This document shows, one piece after another, positions 1 through 7,751 of a DNA stretch of 64,000 nucleotides. The position numbers were made by a program, and so were the translations under genes. This stretch comes from JAJRPT01 sp964465945 (GTDB taxonomy: Bacteria > Bacteroidota > Ignavibacteria > Kapaibacteriales > UBA2268): NCBI GenBank assembly GCA_964465945.1, contig CAYXMM010000001.1, positions 62,001 through 126,000 of the forward strand. The letters are read 5' to 3'. The notes beneath the pieces are model-generated. The model was not told the DNA's origin. It saw nothing but the letters and a program-made list of their open reading frames with translations, and ran no database searches. Position 1 is the stretch's first letter; each line of letters opens with the position of its first letter.

Positions 1-719
1 CTAATTGTTTAAACTTTGGAAATCCTTATGACCCAGAAGTTTACTATCAATTTAAAGAAGCAATTAGAGGTATGGGTGATGCTTGTAAGGAATTTGGAAC
101 ACCCGTTACTGGTGGGAATGTATCATTCCATAATGAAAGTAAGCAACATGCCGTGTATCCCACTCCTACTATAGGTATGCTTGGGTTAATTGATGATTTG
201 AACAAGACTATGTCGGCTTGCTTTAAAAATGAAAATGATACTATTCTTTTAATTGGAAATAACAGGGAAGAACTTGGTGGTTCTGAATATTTGAAACAAG
301 TGTATGACAAAGTTTTAGGTATGGCGCCTGAATTAAATTTAGTTGAAGAGCATAATTTACAAAAAGCTACACTTGAACTAATTCGCTCTGGTTTGATTAA
401 TTCGGCTCACGACACAGCCGAGGGTGGATTAGCAATTTGCTTAGCAGAATCTTCGATGAATAGTAATAATATTGGGGCAGAGGTAAATATAGCGAATACT
501 GCTCATGCCTTATTTGGTGAAAGCCAATCAAGGATTGTTATTTCGTTTAATCCAAGCAATTTAGATAAAGTAAATGAAGTTTTATCTAAACATAATGTGA
601 AATCATTTAATTTAGGTAAAACAAAAAAAGATACTTTCAAATTAAATAATGAACTAAGTATTTCTATTGATGAAATTAGAAGTATGTATGAAAATGCAAT
701 TCCTAATTTAATGAAATAA
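1..719 (+). CDS. purL: Phosphoribosylformylglycinamidine synthase subunit PurL (3' part only)
   Basis: This is the C-terminal ~239 residues of PurL, which makes FGAM from FGAR, glutamine-derived ammonia and ATP in purine synthesis. The reading frame is open from base 3 at the left edge, so the gene starts outside the window. The first visible residues (NCLNFGNPYDPEV) and the following GGNVSFHNES are the conserved nucleotide-binding loop of small-type PurL. GLINSAHDTAEGGLAICLAE is the second AIRS-C-type domain signature. The stop codon shares one base with the next ATG (TAATG), so translation is probably coupled to the downstream methyltransferase. Confidence 0.93.
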   Translation, partial: NCLNFGNPYDPEVYYQFKEAIRGMGDACKEFGTPVTGGNVSFHNESKQHAVYPTPTIGMLGLIDDLNKTMSACFKNENDTILLIGNNREELGGSEYLKQVYDKVLGMAPELNLVEEHNLQKATLELIRSGLINSAHDTAEGGLAICLAESSMNSNNIGAEVNIANTAHALFGESQSRIVISFNPSNLDKVNEVLSKHNVKSFNLGKTKKDTFKLNNELSISIDEIRSMYENAIPNLMK

Positions 720-1453
720 TGAAATTTGAAGAAATAAAAAATCATCTGAGGGGTATTCCTCATACCCCTCCTGAAGATGGTGAAGTCCTCTATAATTTTA
801 TATTATCAAATAAACCAAAAAACATCCTTGAACTTGGATTCCAGCATGGTGTCTCGACAAATTATATAGCAGCAGCATTAGATGAATTAAAATCTGGCAA
901 GATTACATCAATCGACAGAGAAATTTCACGCTCTGAAAATCCGAATATTATTGAGTTGAGTGAGCAAACTGGCTTAGGTAAATATATTAATCCAATTTTT
1001 GCAAGGTCATCATATATCTGGGAATTAAGGAAATTATTAAAATATAATTTACAAAACCCAAATGATAGAATCACTTTTGATTTTTGCTTTATTGACGGCG
1101 CACATAGCTTTGAAGTTGATGGATTTGCTTTTTACCTTGTTGATTTACTTTTAAATGAAAATGGAATTATCTTATTTGATGATATAGATTGGTCTTATGC
1201 CAAAAGTCCAACTTTAAAGAATGAAGATTTTGTTAAAAATATGTCAGATGAAGAACGCAATGCGGAACAAATTAGAGATGTTTTAGAATTGTTAGTTTCT
1301 ATAAATCCAAATTATAAAATTTTAGAAATAAAGAATCGTTGGGCTTGGGTACAAAAGTCGAAAGATATAAGAGATAATGAAATCAATGATTTATACAAGA
1401 AACAAAGTAAAATATATCAAATTAAAAGTTTACTTAGGACTTTAATTAAATAG
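719..1453 (+). CDS. Class I SAM-dependent methyltransferase (Methyltransf_24-like)
   Basis: A 244-residue protein with a Rossmann methyltransferase core. Motif I is ILELGFQHG (residues 36-44), followed by ITSID (62-66) as the acidic end of strand beta-2. FIDGAHSF (124-131) and FDDIDW (153-158) match the CmcI/Methyltransf_24 type, where metal-coordinating acids lie in these positions. The substrate cannot be told. It overlaps the purL stop by one base, so the two are co-transcribed, but a purine role is only guilt by association. A bidirectional hairpin terminator follows directly. Confidence 0.75.
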   Translation: MKFEEIKNHLRGIPHTPPEDGEVLYNFILSNKPKNILELGFQHGVSTNYIAAALDELKSGKITSIDREISRSENPNIIELSEQTGLGKYINPIFARSSYIWELRKLLKYNLQNPNDRITFDFCFIDGAHSFEVDGFAFYLVDLLLNENGIILFDDIDWSYAKSPTLKNEDFVKNMSDEERNAEQIRDVLELLVSINPNYKILEIKNRWAWVQKSKDIRDNEINDLYKKQSKIYQIKSLLRTLIK

Positions 1454-1458
1454 AAAAA

Positions 1459-1490
1459 AGCAGTAATAAATTTACTACTGCTTTTCTACT
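1459..1490 (+). terminator. Bidirectional Rho-independent terminator
   Basis: AGCAGTA (1459-1465) pairs with TACTGCT (1476-1482) and is followed by a T-rich tail. An A-run on the other side gives a U-tract for the opposite strand. It lies between the convergent methyltransferase and rpsR genes and can serve both. Confidence 0.75.
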
Positions 1491-1510
1491 AAAAAAAATT
1501 GAGTCAGTTT

Positions 1511-1777
1511 TTAGTTCAAATCTGAAGCAACAAACGGCACTAACGCTAAATGGCGAGCATATTTAATTGCTCTTGCGATAGCTTTTTGTTGAGTTGCAGT
1601 AACGCCTGTAATTCTACGAGGTAGAATTTTACCTTGGCTATTAATAAATCTGCCTAAGAATTTAGTATCAAGGTGGTCAATCGCTTTTCTACCTTTGATA
1701 GGGTTTACTTTCTTTTTTACAACAGTTTTTTTACCTTTAGTATTAGTTCCTGTTTGCATTGGGAAAATATTAGACAT
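1511..1777 (-). CDS. rpsR: 30S ribosomal protein S18
   Basis: An 88-residue basic protein. The S18 core is clear: FLGRFINSQGKILPRR followed by TGVTATQQKAIARAIKYAR and LALVPF. S18 binds 16S rRNA next to S6 in the platform of the small subunit. The N-terminus (about 30 residues) is a lysine-rich extension without cysteines. The start ATG lies inside the last codons of rpmE (8-bp overlap), so the two are translationally coupled. The transcript ends at the bidirectional terminator downstream. Confidence 0.95.
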   Translation of the reverse strand: MSNIFPMQTGTNTKGKKTVVKKKVNPIKGRKAIDHLDTKFLGRFINSQGKILPRRITGVTATQQKAIARAIKYARHLALVPFVASDLN

Positions 1778-2006
1778 TATCGCCTCCTTTTCTTAACATT
1801 TGAGCTTTCTCAAAACGTTTTTTAAATCTATCAACACGCCCTGCTGTATCTACTAAAGTTTGTTTACCAGTATAAAATGGGTGAGATTTTGAGTCAATCT
1901 CAAGAACCATATTATTTGATTTGTAGCAAGAACGAGTATGGAATATACTTCCATCAGTCATTTTTACTTCAATTACTTTATAAGCAGGATGAATACCTTT
2001 TTTCAT
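1770..2006 (-). CDS. rpmE: 50S ribosomal protein L31 (zinc-free form)
   Basis: A 78-residue L31 with the family landmarks MKKGIHPAY, HTRS, HPFYTGKQ and VDTAGRVDRFKKRF. The spacing matches the short type A layout. The four zinc-binding cysteine positions of that layout are replaced (for example VKMTDG where a zinc form has VTCSCG, and DSKSHPF where it has CSKCHPF). It is therefore a cysteine-minus protein that should not need zinc. It sits between a 56-residue ORF and rpsR in one operon. Confidence 0.93.
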   Translation of the reverse strand: MKKGIHPAYKVIEVKMTDGSIFHTRSCYKSNNMVLEIDSKSHPFYTGKQTLVDTAGRVDRFKKRFEKAQMLRKGGDNV

Positions 2007-2017
2007 AATATTATCTC

Positions 2018-2188
2018 TTATAATTCCATATTTGCTAATTCATTAACATCTTTAACTTTTACAAGTTTTTCTGCAGCTCTTAAAGTTCCTCTATTTTCGT
2101 CTTGGAACCATTTAATAACTTTAACAGTTACGAAATCGTCTGCTACTTTTTTTTTGGATTTATCACCAAATGTTTGCTGTTTTGCCAT
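2018..2188 (-). CDS. Small conserved-looking basic protein, first gene of the rpmE-rpsR operon
   Basis: A 56-codon reading frame beginning MAKQQTFGDKSKKK and ending VNELANMEL, only 11 bp upstream of rpmE on the same strand. The protein is lysine-rich at its N-terminus, then has an alternating beta-like stretch (DFVTVKVIKWFQ) and an amphipathic tail (LRAAEKLVKVKDVNELA). The MAK start, basic N-terminus, codon use like its neighbours and the position leading a ribosomal operon argue that it is real. I do not recognise the family; a ribosome-associated role is a guess from context. Confidence 0.62.
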   Translation of the reverse strand: MAKQQTFGDKSKKKVADDFVTVKVIKWFQDENRGTLRAAEKLVKVKDVNELANMEL

Positions 2189-2375
2189 TTTTAAAAACCT
2201 TTATTTCAGCATTATTCTATAAGGAATTACAAAATTAAGAGTATTTCTTTAAATATCCAAATTATTTTTTTGAAAAAAGTTAATAAGTATTTTTATAAAT
2301 AAATAGTCAAAGTATTTATTATTTATACCAGATGATTATCTAAACGAGTAAATAGAATTTGCATAATAAGTGTAT

Positions 2376-2642
2376 TTACTTTTTCCAACGCTTTAACTTT
2401 GGTATTCCTTTTGTAAAGAATCCTGCAATAAATCCCGGAAAGCCAAATTCTTTCATCTTACCTTTTACAAACGCTTGCATTTCTTCAACTGCGATGCCTG
2501 GTTGTTTATACTCTCCATGTTCAAAGCAATAAGCGCAGTACATTTGACTAATTGAGCCGTCAGCATTAGTCCCACCACCATTTGGTGATTTCTTCAGAGG
2601 CATTCCGCAACTCTGGCAATTCTTATATATCTCGTTTTCCAT
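2376..2642 (-). CDS. Small putative zinc-ribbon protein
   Basis: An 88-residue protein with CQSCGMPL near the N-terminus, GGGTNADGS in the middle and YCAYCFEHGEY, giving two CxxC pairs suited to bind one zinc ion. This is the layout of the 'putative zinc ribbon' family (Pfam Zn_ribbon_2 type), whose biochemical role is unknown. The C-terminal half (FVKGKMKEFGFPGF...) is basic. The gene is part of a same-strand run of small genes from 2376 to 7508 with short spacers. Confidence 0.75.
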   Translation of the reverse strand: MENEIYKNCQSCGMPLKKSPNGGGTNADGSISQMYCAYCFEHGEYKQPGIAVEEMQAFVKGKMKEFGFPGFIAGFFTKGIPKLKRWKK

Positions 2643-2673
2643 ATTTTTAAACTTTATTTAATGATTACTATCT

Positions 2674-3225
2674 TTATTTTGATTTATGATAAGCAAGTTT
2701 CAACCATTCCAGTACTTCTTCATCAATATCTTCAATACTTGAAAGATTAATTTTATGTGAGCACATTGAGTTTGGTTTTTCAATCATTAATTTACCTTTT
2801 GCTTCTTGACCTTTCAAATTAATTCCGATTTCAAAACGAGTTTTGGTTGCAGGGTTTAAGGTTGCAAACTGCTTTTTTGTTCTTAAACTGACATAAGTAT
2901 TTTTCGGAGAAATTTCGATATCACTCCCAAAAAGTTTTATTGTAGAAATCAAGGAATCATAAAATGGTTTTAAATTTTCTTTACCTTTATATTGATTTTC
3001 AATTAAATCATTTTGATTTATTGCTGAACCAGAATCACTTTCATTTGTTTTATGCGCGACTAAATTAGCGAACCCGTGAGTAAATTGATGGTTTATTTTT
3101 AAATATTTGACAATTTCACTATGTTTTAAAAAATTTTGTTGTTTGACTAAATCAATCCAATATTCTAACGTTTGACCTGTGTTTTTATGCAAATACTCTA
3201 TCATTGTTTGTGTAGCTTTATCCAT
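2674..3225 (-). CDS. DUF4287/DUF5655-type protein
   Basis: A 183-residue soluble protein. The N-terminal ~65 residues (MIEYLHKNTGQTLEYWIDLVK ... LKINHQFTHGFANLVAHK) look like DUF4287. The C-terminal half (FYDSLISTIKLFGSDIEISPKNTYVSLR ... FATLNPATKTRFEIGI) looks like DUF5655, a fold often described as possibly transport- or nucleic-acid-linked, without proven activity. The combination is common in Bacteroidota accessory genes. No catalytic motif is visible. It is separated from the next upstream gene by 10 bp. Confidence 0.7.
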   Translation of the reverse strand: MDKATQTMIEYLHKNTGQTLEYWIDLVKQQNFLKHSEIVKYLKINHQFTHGFANLVAHKTNESDSGSAINQNDLIENQYKGKENLKPFYDSLISTIKLFGSDIEISPKNTYVSLRTKKQFATLNPATKTRFEIGINLKGQEAKGKLMIEKPNSMCSHKINLSSIEDIDEEVLEWLKLAYHKSK

Positions 3226-3235
3226 TTTATTCCTT

Positions 3236-4099
3236 TTAAGGTTTTAATTTCCAAATTTTATCTGAAAATGGTAAATATTCTGGAAGTGCGGCAGAGCCGT
3301 ACCAATTATATATTTCATAGTCAAGTAACTTATTCTTAATTGCAGGGTCAGTATCTAAAACTTCTTCTACTTCTTTAATTGATTTCATATTTTGAAGGAT
3401 AAAGATACCTCTATAAGTGTTTGGGTTCTTCCCTAATGGTCCAGCTACTATCATAATCTTTTCGCTAACTAATTTATTGATATTTTCAAGGTGTCCTCTA
3501 AAACATTCACCAATAAATGTTTTATCAGCATTAGTGTTACTACCAGTTTTTAAAATAACTAAAAAATAACTTTTCATACCATAGTCATCAGAACCAAGTT
3601 CGTCTGCTAATATCTTGTTATATTTTGGATTTTGTGATGATGAATCTAAAACATTTGTCCTTGTCATCTTATAAGAATAACCAGATTGTTGTTTCTGACC
3701 TGAGACTTTAACAAAAATTTCATTCTCAGATAATTTATTATAAACAATTTGATTAGGGAAATCATGTTTGGAGTTTTCAAATATGAATGAATTATCTTTT
3801 TTACTCATTGTGAATTGAATTTCTTGACCTTCATTTTGAGTAAGGACATTAGCCGAATAAGTTGTTTTATTATTTAATGTTGAAATTTGGAGATATTCTA
3901 ATATAGAAAAAGTCCCATCTTTAATTAGAGAGTATGAACAGCCCTTAAATGTATTATCGTTCAATTTATCCCAATGTTCATAATTATCACTACTATCTAC
4001 TTTCCAAGTTCCAATTAAGAAGTCTAAATCACCTGAATATGATGTTTTAACAAAAAAATTTAACAAACAAAATAAAAGTATAATAGTTTTCATTTGCAA
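3236..4099 (-). CDS. Exported DUF6265 plus YCII-domain fusion protein
   Basis: A 287-residue protein with a signal peptide (residues ~1-22, hydrophobic core ILLFCLLNFFV). Residues ~25-145 (DFLIGTWKVDSS..YEHWDKLN) match the lipocalin-like DUF6265 fold. Residues ~170-285 (SYFLVILKTGS, FIGECFRGHLENINKL, MIVAGPLGKN, YRGIFIL) match the YCII/YciI-related ferredoxin-like fold, including its GPL turn. Both domains occur separately in Bacteroidota; a secreted fusion is less usual. The function is unknown. Confidence 0.72.
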   Translation of the reverse strand: MQMKTIILLFCLLNFFVKTSYSGDLDFLIGTWKVDSSDNYEHWDKLNDNTFKGCSYSLIKDGTFSILEYLQISTLNNKTTYSANVLTQNEGQEIQFTMSKKDNSFIFENSKHDFPNQIVYNKLSENEIFVKVSGQKQQSGYSYKMTRTNVLDSSSQNPKYNKILADELGSDDYGMKSYFLVILKTGSNTNADKTFIGECFRGHLENINKLVSEKIMIVAGPLGKNPNTYRGIFILQNMKSIKEVEEVLDTDPAIKNKLLDYEIYNWYGSAALPEYLPFSDKIWKLKP

Positions 4100-4206
4100 C
4101 CTTGTAATAATTATATATATGAATGAATTATGATATTTGTAAACGAATTAAAAATTATAATATTTTCATGATAAACTCTAAAAACAGAAATAATAATAAT
4201 AATTAC

Positions 4207-5676
4207 TTAAGTGCTTTCTATATGAAGACTACTTTCTACCAATGCAAAGTCTTCTTCTTTATCTACTAAAACCATTAAAATGTCGTTTGCCTTTAACTCG
4301 GTTGCTCCAGTTGGGCGTATGAATACTCCATTTCTTCTTATCATAACTATAGATGCAGATTTTGGAAACTCCAAATCAACAATTCTTTTGTTAACGGAAT
4401 AAAAATCTGGTAAAATCTCAAACTCATGAAGCAAAGATTTAGGTAGTTCTAAAACAAACTTCTCCGATTCTGAAAGAGGTTTAACATCGTCAGGGAGTGC
4501 TACTTTCAGCCATTTTGCCACAACACTTAGTGATGTACCTTGAATTATAATGGAAGTAACGGATATAAAAAATACTATATTAAATATTATATTTGCTTTT
4601 TCTATCCCAGCTAATAATGGGTATGTAGCAAAAACAATAGGCACAGCACCTCTTAACCCAACCCATGATATATAAAGTTTCCGTTTAAACTCTATTTTAA
4701 AGAACAATAAACTTAAAAATACGCTAACTGGTCTTGAGACTAAAATTAAAAATAAAGAAATTAGCAATCCTATACCAATATACGGCAATATTTGAGATGG
4801 AAACACCAATAATCCAAGAGTAAGGAAAAGGACTATTTGCATTAACCAAGCTAAACCATCATACATTCTAATAATTGTTTTCTTATGAATTAAATTTTGA
4901 TTTCCAAGATAAACTGAGCAAATATATATGGCTAAGAATCCATTTCCTCCAATAAACTCTGTTCCTGAAAAGGTGATAAACATTAATGAAATCATTAAAA
5001 TTGGATACAGACCTTCAAAATCTAAAAGTATTCTATTTATTATGAACTTACTAAATTTACCAAAAACAAAACCGGCAATTGCTCCAATTATCATTTGTTG
5101 AAAGAATACAGGAATAATTGACACTATGCTCTGGTCTTGATTAACAACAAGCGATAAAAATAAAATAGTAAGTACATAAGCCATTGGATCATTACTACCA
5201 CTTTCTAATTCTAACGATGGACGAATATTATCTTTAAGAGAGAGACTTTTAGAACGTAAAATTGAAAATACAGCTGCTGCGTCAGTAGATGAAACTATTG
5301 AACCCAGCAATAAGCTCTCATAAATAGTAAAGTCAGTAACATACCAAACAAATAGCCCTAATGATATTGCTGTTAAAAACACACCTAAACTCGATAATAT
5401 TAGTCCTTCCTTTAAAATTGGCTTTACTGAATTCCAATTGGTATCTAAACCACCAGAAAATAATATAAAGTTTAAAGACACAATTCCTATAAATTGTGCT
5501 ATTTTAGGGTTATTAAAATAAATTCCTCCTATTCCGTCTGATCCAGCTAACATCCCTACTATTAAAAATAAGAGTAAAGTTGGCACTCCAAACTTATAAG
5601 AAGACTTTCCTACTAGAATGCTAATAAGCAAAAGGAATGAGCCAATTAATAATATATTTTCCGTGGTTATGTGCAT
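4207..5676 (-). CDS. Potassium/proton antiporter, CPA1/NhaP2 (CvrA) type
   Basis: A 489-residue membrane protein with about 12 hydrophobic segments. The cation-exchanger core is seen in LIVGMLAGSDGIGG (residues ~38-51), FILFSGGLD (~71-79), SIVSSTDAAAVFSIL (~126-140) and LELESGSNDPMAY (~154-166); these carry the conserved acidic transport residues. About 85 C-terminal residues (EFEILPDFYSVNKRIVDLEFP ... IFIRP.GATEL) form a TrkA-C/RCK-C regulatory domain typical of NhaP2/CvrA. It would export K+ (or Na+) from the cytoplasm in exchange for protons. It stands alone, with AT-rich flanks. Confidence 0.88.
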   Translation of the reverse strand: MHITTENILLIGSFLLLISILVGKSSYKFGVPTLLLFLIVGMLAGSDGIGGIYFNNPKIAQFIGIVSLNFILFSGGLDTNWNSVKPILKEGLILSSLGVFLTAISLGLFVWYVTDFTIYESLLLGSIVSSTDAAAVFSILRSKSLSLKDNIRPSLELESGSNDPMAYVLTILFLSLVVNQDQSIVSIIPVFFQQMIIGAIAGFVFGKFSKFIINRILLDFEGLYPILMISLMFITFSGTEFIGGNGFLAIYICSVYLGNQNLIHKKTIIRMYDGLAWLMQIVLFLTLGLLVFPSQILPYIGIGLLISLFLILVSRPVSVFLSLLFFKIEFKRKLYISWVGLRGAVPIVFATYPLLAGIEKANIIFNIVFFISVTSIIIQGTSLSVVAKWLKVALPDDVKPLSESEKFVLELPKSLLHEFEILPDFYSVNKRIVDLEFPKSASIVMIRRNGVFIRPTGATELKANDILMVLVDKEEDFALVESSLHIEST

Positions 5677-5795
5677 TCAATACCTTTATTTTTATTTACA
5701 AATATATTTTAAATTTATTTTACAAAGATACCTATTTATAATCCTAAAATCCGCCTATATCTGATTTGATAGTAATATTTAAGCAATTTTATCTA

Positions 5796-6221
5796 TTATA
5801 TTTCAATTAATTTTCTCATTTCATCTATTATAAACTTCCAGTCTTGTTCTGATTTTATTGCATTTTCTTCTGAATAATTCGATTGTGAAGCAATCAATTC
5901 CGTTCCGTTGTCCGTTTGCTTAACTTCATAACATACCCATAAATAATTTTCAGGTAGATCTTCTTTTTGACTCCAACTACTTAGATAAGTGTATTCTAAT
6001 CTTTTAAGTGGTAAAAATTTCAGAACAATTCCTTTATCTAAGTATTTTTTACCTTCCCATTCACCTTGAAAGTAAATCTCAGTTCCAACTTCCCAAGATG
6101 TAATAAGGTCAGTATCGAAAAAATACTGCTTAATTATCCCTGGGTTTGTAATTGCATCCCAGACCTTTTCAATTGGGGCATTTATAATTGTAGAGTAACG
6201 AGCGATGTGTTGAGTAATCAT
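5796..6221 (-). CDS. SRPBCC / AHSA1-type domain protein
   Basis: A 141-residue single-domain protein. INAPIEKVWDAITNPGIIKQYFFDTDLITSWEVG is the classic first helix-grip segment of the AHSA1 (Activator of Hsp90 ATPase) branch. GKYLDKG, LEYTYLSSW and the closing helix (DWKFIIDEMRKLI) complete the START-like barrel. Such proteins bind hydrophobic ligands; the ligand here is unknown. It is the first of three same-strand small genes (5796-6819) that look co-transcribed. Confidence 0.78.
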   Translation of the reverse strand: MITQHIARYSTIINAPIEKVWDAITNPGIIKQYFFDTDLITSWEVGTEIYFQGEWEGKKYLDKGIVLKFLPLKRLEYTYLSSWSQKEDLPENYLWVCYEVKQTDNGTELIASQSNYSEENAIKSEQDWKFIIDEMRKLIEI

Positions 6222-6245
6222 ATATTTACTATTAACTTATAAAGT

Positions 6246-6602
6246 TTATTCTCTCATTATCTTTTCTAATGATTTTCCTTTAGCAAGTTCGTCAACTATT
6301 TTATCCATATAACGAATTTGTTGCATTAATTTATCTTCTATATCTTCAACTCTTACACCACAAATTAAACCTGTAATTTTTGATGAATTTGGATTAATAT
6401 TTGCGTTATTAAAGAATTGTTTTAATGTGATTTTACTATCAATTATTTCTTTTAATTTTTTGCTATCGTAACCCGTAAGCCATTCAATCACTTTATTAAG
6501 TTCTTCAATAGTTCGACCTTTCTTTTCAATTTTCGTTACGTAAAGCGGATAAATTAAAGCAAATGTATAATTAAATACTCTATCATAATTCGTTGCTTTC
6601 AT
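6246..6602 (-). CDS. DUF2200 family protein
   Basis: A 118-residue protein matching DUF2200 through its length: RVFNYTFALIYPLYVTKIEKKGRTIEELNKVIEWLTGYD, then NANINPNSSKITGLICGVRVEDIEDKLMQQIRYMDKIVDELAKGK. Members are of unknown function. The two-part structure (helical N-half, IRYMDKIVDELAKG C-half) is complete. Its ATG lies within the last codons of the upstream membrane-protein gene (20-bp overlap), which implies translational coupling. Confidence 0.8.
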   Translation of the reverse strand: MKATNYDRVFNYTFALIYPLYVTKIEKKGRTIEELNKVIEWLTGYDSKKLKEIIDSKITLKQFFNNANINPNSSKITGLICGVRVEDIEDKLMQQIRYMDKIVDELAKGKSLEKIMRE

Positions 6603-6819
6603 TCTTACTCTCAGTATTTTTATTTAATAAACCTTTAAAGCAGTTAGTAACTCTATCTTTATATTTTTGGTAATATTCTTTTCCAATAATTAAAATACTT
6701 AAATAGAAGAACACTTCACCAGCAACAATTAAAATTGTAATTGTTAAAGCAACTTTACTTCCACTTAATCCAAGCCAGGGAATAATTAAAATTATTCCCC
6801 AAGCTAAGAATGATAACAA
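6583..6819 (-). CDS. Small two-span membrane protein ('transporter suffix' type)
   Basis: Two transmembrane helices (SFLAWGIILIIPWLGL and ITILIVAGEVFFYLSILII) followed by GKEYYQKYK and a charged tail, as in the short 'transporter suffix domain' proteins of Bacteroidota. The only canonical start is the TTG at 6819. The frame is open further upstream and reads IKALGYILILLSF, which fits the conserved N-terminus of the family. An ATT codon at 6846 is therefore a plausible real start. The 3' end overlaps the DUF2200 gene by 20 bp. Confidence 0.62.
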   Translation of the reverse strand: MLSFLAWGIILIIPWLGLSGSKVALTITILIVAGEVFFYLSILIIGKEYYQKYKDRVTNCFKGLLNKNTESKNESNEL

Positions 6820-6857
6820 TATTAATATGTAACCAAGTGCTTTAATAGTTATAAATT

Positions 6858-7508
6858 TTAATAACCAATAGTAAAGCGCTCAAAGTGATGATTTTCTTGC
6901 TCTAATTCATCAATCATCGCCTTTGCATAATCACCAACAGAGATATTACTCTCTCCATTCGCATCTACTATTAAATCATCTTTGCCTAAACGATAATTAT
7001 TTGTTTTTTCACCTGGGTTCAAATGACCCGCAGGCGAGAAGAAAACCCAATCAATTTCTTTCTCATTTTTTAAATTATTATAATAAAACTCAGCTAAAGA
7101 CTTCACACCACCCATTATTGCATCAGGAAGGGCACCAGTATCTAAAACAGTAACGCCGGGCTTAACAAATAAAGTTGCTGCACCACCTGTGATTAATATT
7201 CTACCAATACCAGCCATCTTAGCAGCGCTTAATATTTTAGGATAAGCGACTAATTGTTCTTCATACATATTCGGATTTCGCCAACCAGGATTATAAGCAC
7301 TAATTAAATTTTTAGTACCTTTTAAAATCTCAGTTAATTCACTTTCATTCATCACATCGGCTTGGATATTATTCAAATTAGGGTTATGTTCAATAGAGTT
7401 GCTTGCACCTCTCGAAATCGCATTTACTTTATATCCACGAGATAATGCTTCATTTTTAATTGCTGTGCCAACAAAGCCAGTAGCACCAAGAAGAGTTAAT
7501 TCTTTCAT
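6858..7508 (-). CDS. NAD(P)-binding Rossmann-fold oxidoreductase (NmrA/YwnB-like)
   Basis: A 216-residue atypical short-chain dehydrogenase. The dinucleotide-binding motif is LLGATGFVGTAI (residues 6-17), followed by SRG at the end of beta-2 and the cofactor strand ILITGGAATLF (~104-114). There is no YxxxK catalytic pair, as expected of the NAD(P)H-binding-10/NmrA group that acts as redox sensor or epimerase-like protein. The C-terminus (NISVGDYAKAMIDELE) is the usual closing helix. The substrate is unknown. It begins a same-strand run continuing to 5796. Confidence 0.8.
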   Translation of the reverse strand: MKELTLLGATGFVGTAIKNEALSRGYKVNAISRGASNSIEHNPNLNNIQADVMNESELTEILKGTKNLISAYNPGWRNPNMYEEQLVAYPKILSAAKMAGIGRILITGGAATLFVKPGVTVLDTGALPDAIMGGVKSLAEFYYNNLKNEKEIDWVFFSPAGHLNPGEKTNNYRLGKDDLIVDANGESNISVGDYAKAMIDELEQENHHFERFTIGY

Positions 7509-7704
7509 TTTATGTCTTTACTTTTAGTTTAATTCATTTATAAATTGACGATAAAGTAATTGAATTATTTATGAAAAGGGTTGGTAGCTTTTGATTTGAT
7601 GTTTGAATCAAAGTTTATAATTAATTGAGTGTCTTGTATTGAGTAGTCGAAATATATTGAAATGAATTAGTTCTTTAATATCCACCTAAACCTCAATCAC
7701 AAAA

Positions 7705-7735
7705 AAAAGCCGAGTAAAACCCGGCTTTTCAAAAA
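7705..7735 (-). terminator. Terminator downstream of aconitase
   Basis: AAAAGCCG (7705-7712) pairs with CGGCTTTT (7722-7729) around a short loop. On the minus strand the hairpin is followed by a U-run (A-run 7701-7708 on the plus strand). It lies just past the aconitase stop. Confidence 0.8.
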
Positions 7736-7751
7736 AATTTAAAACACATAA

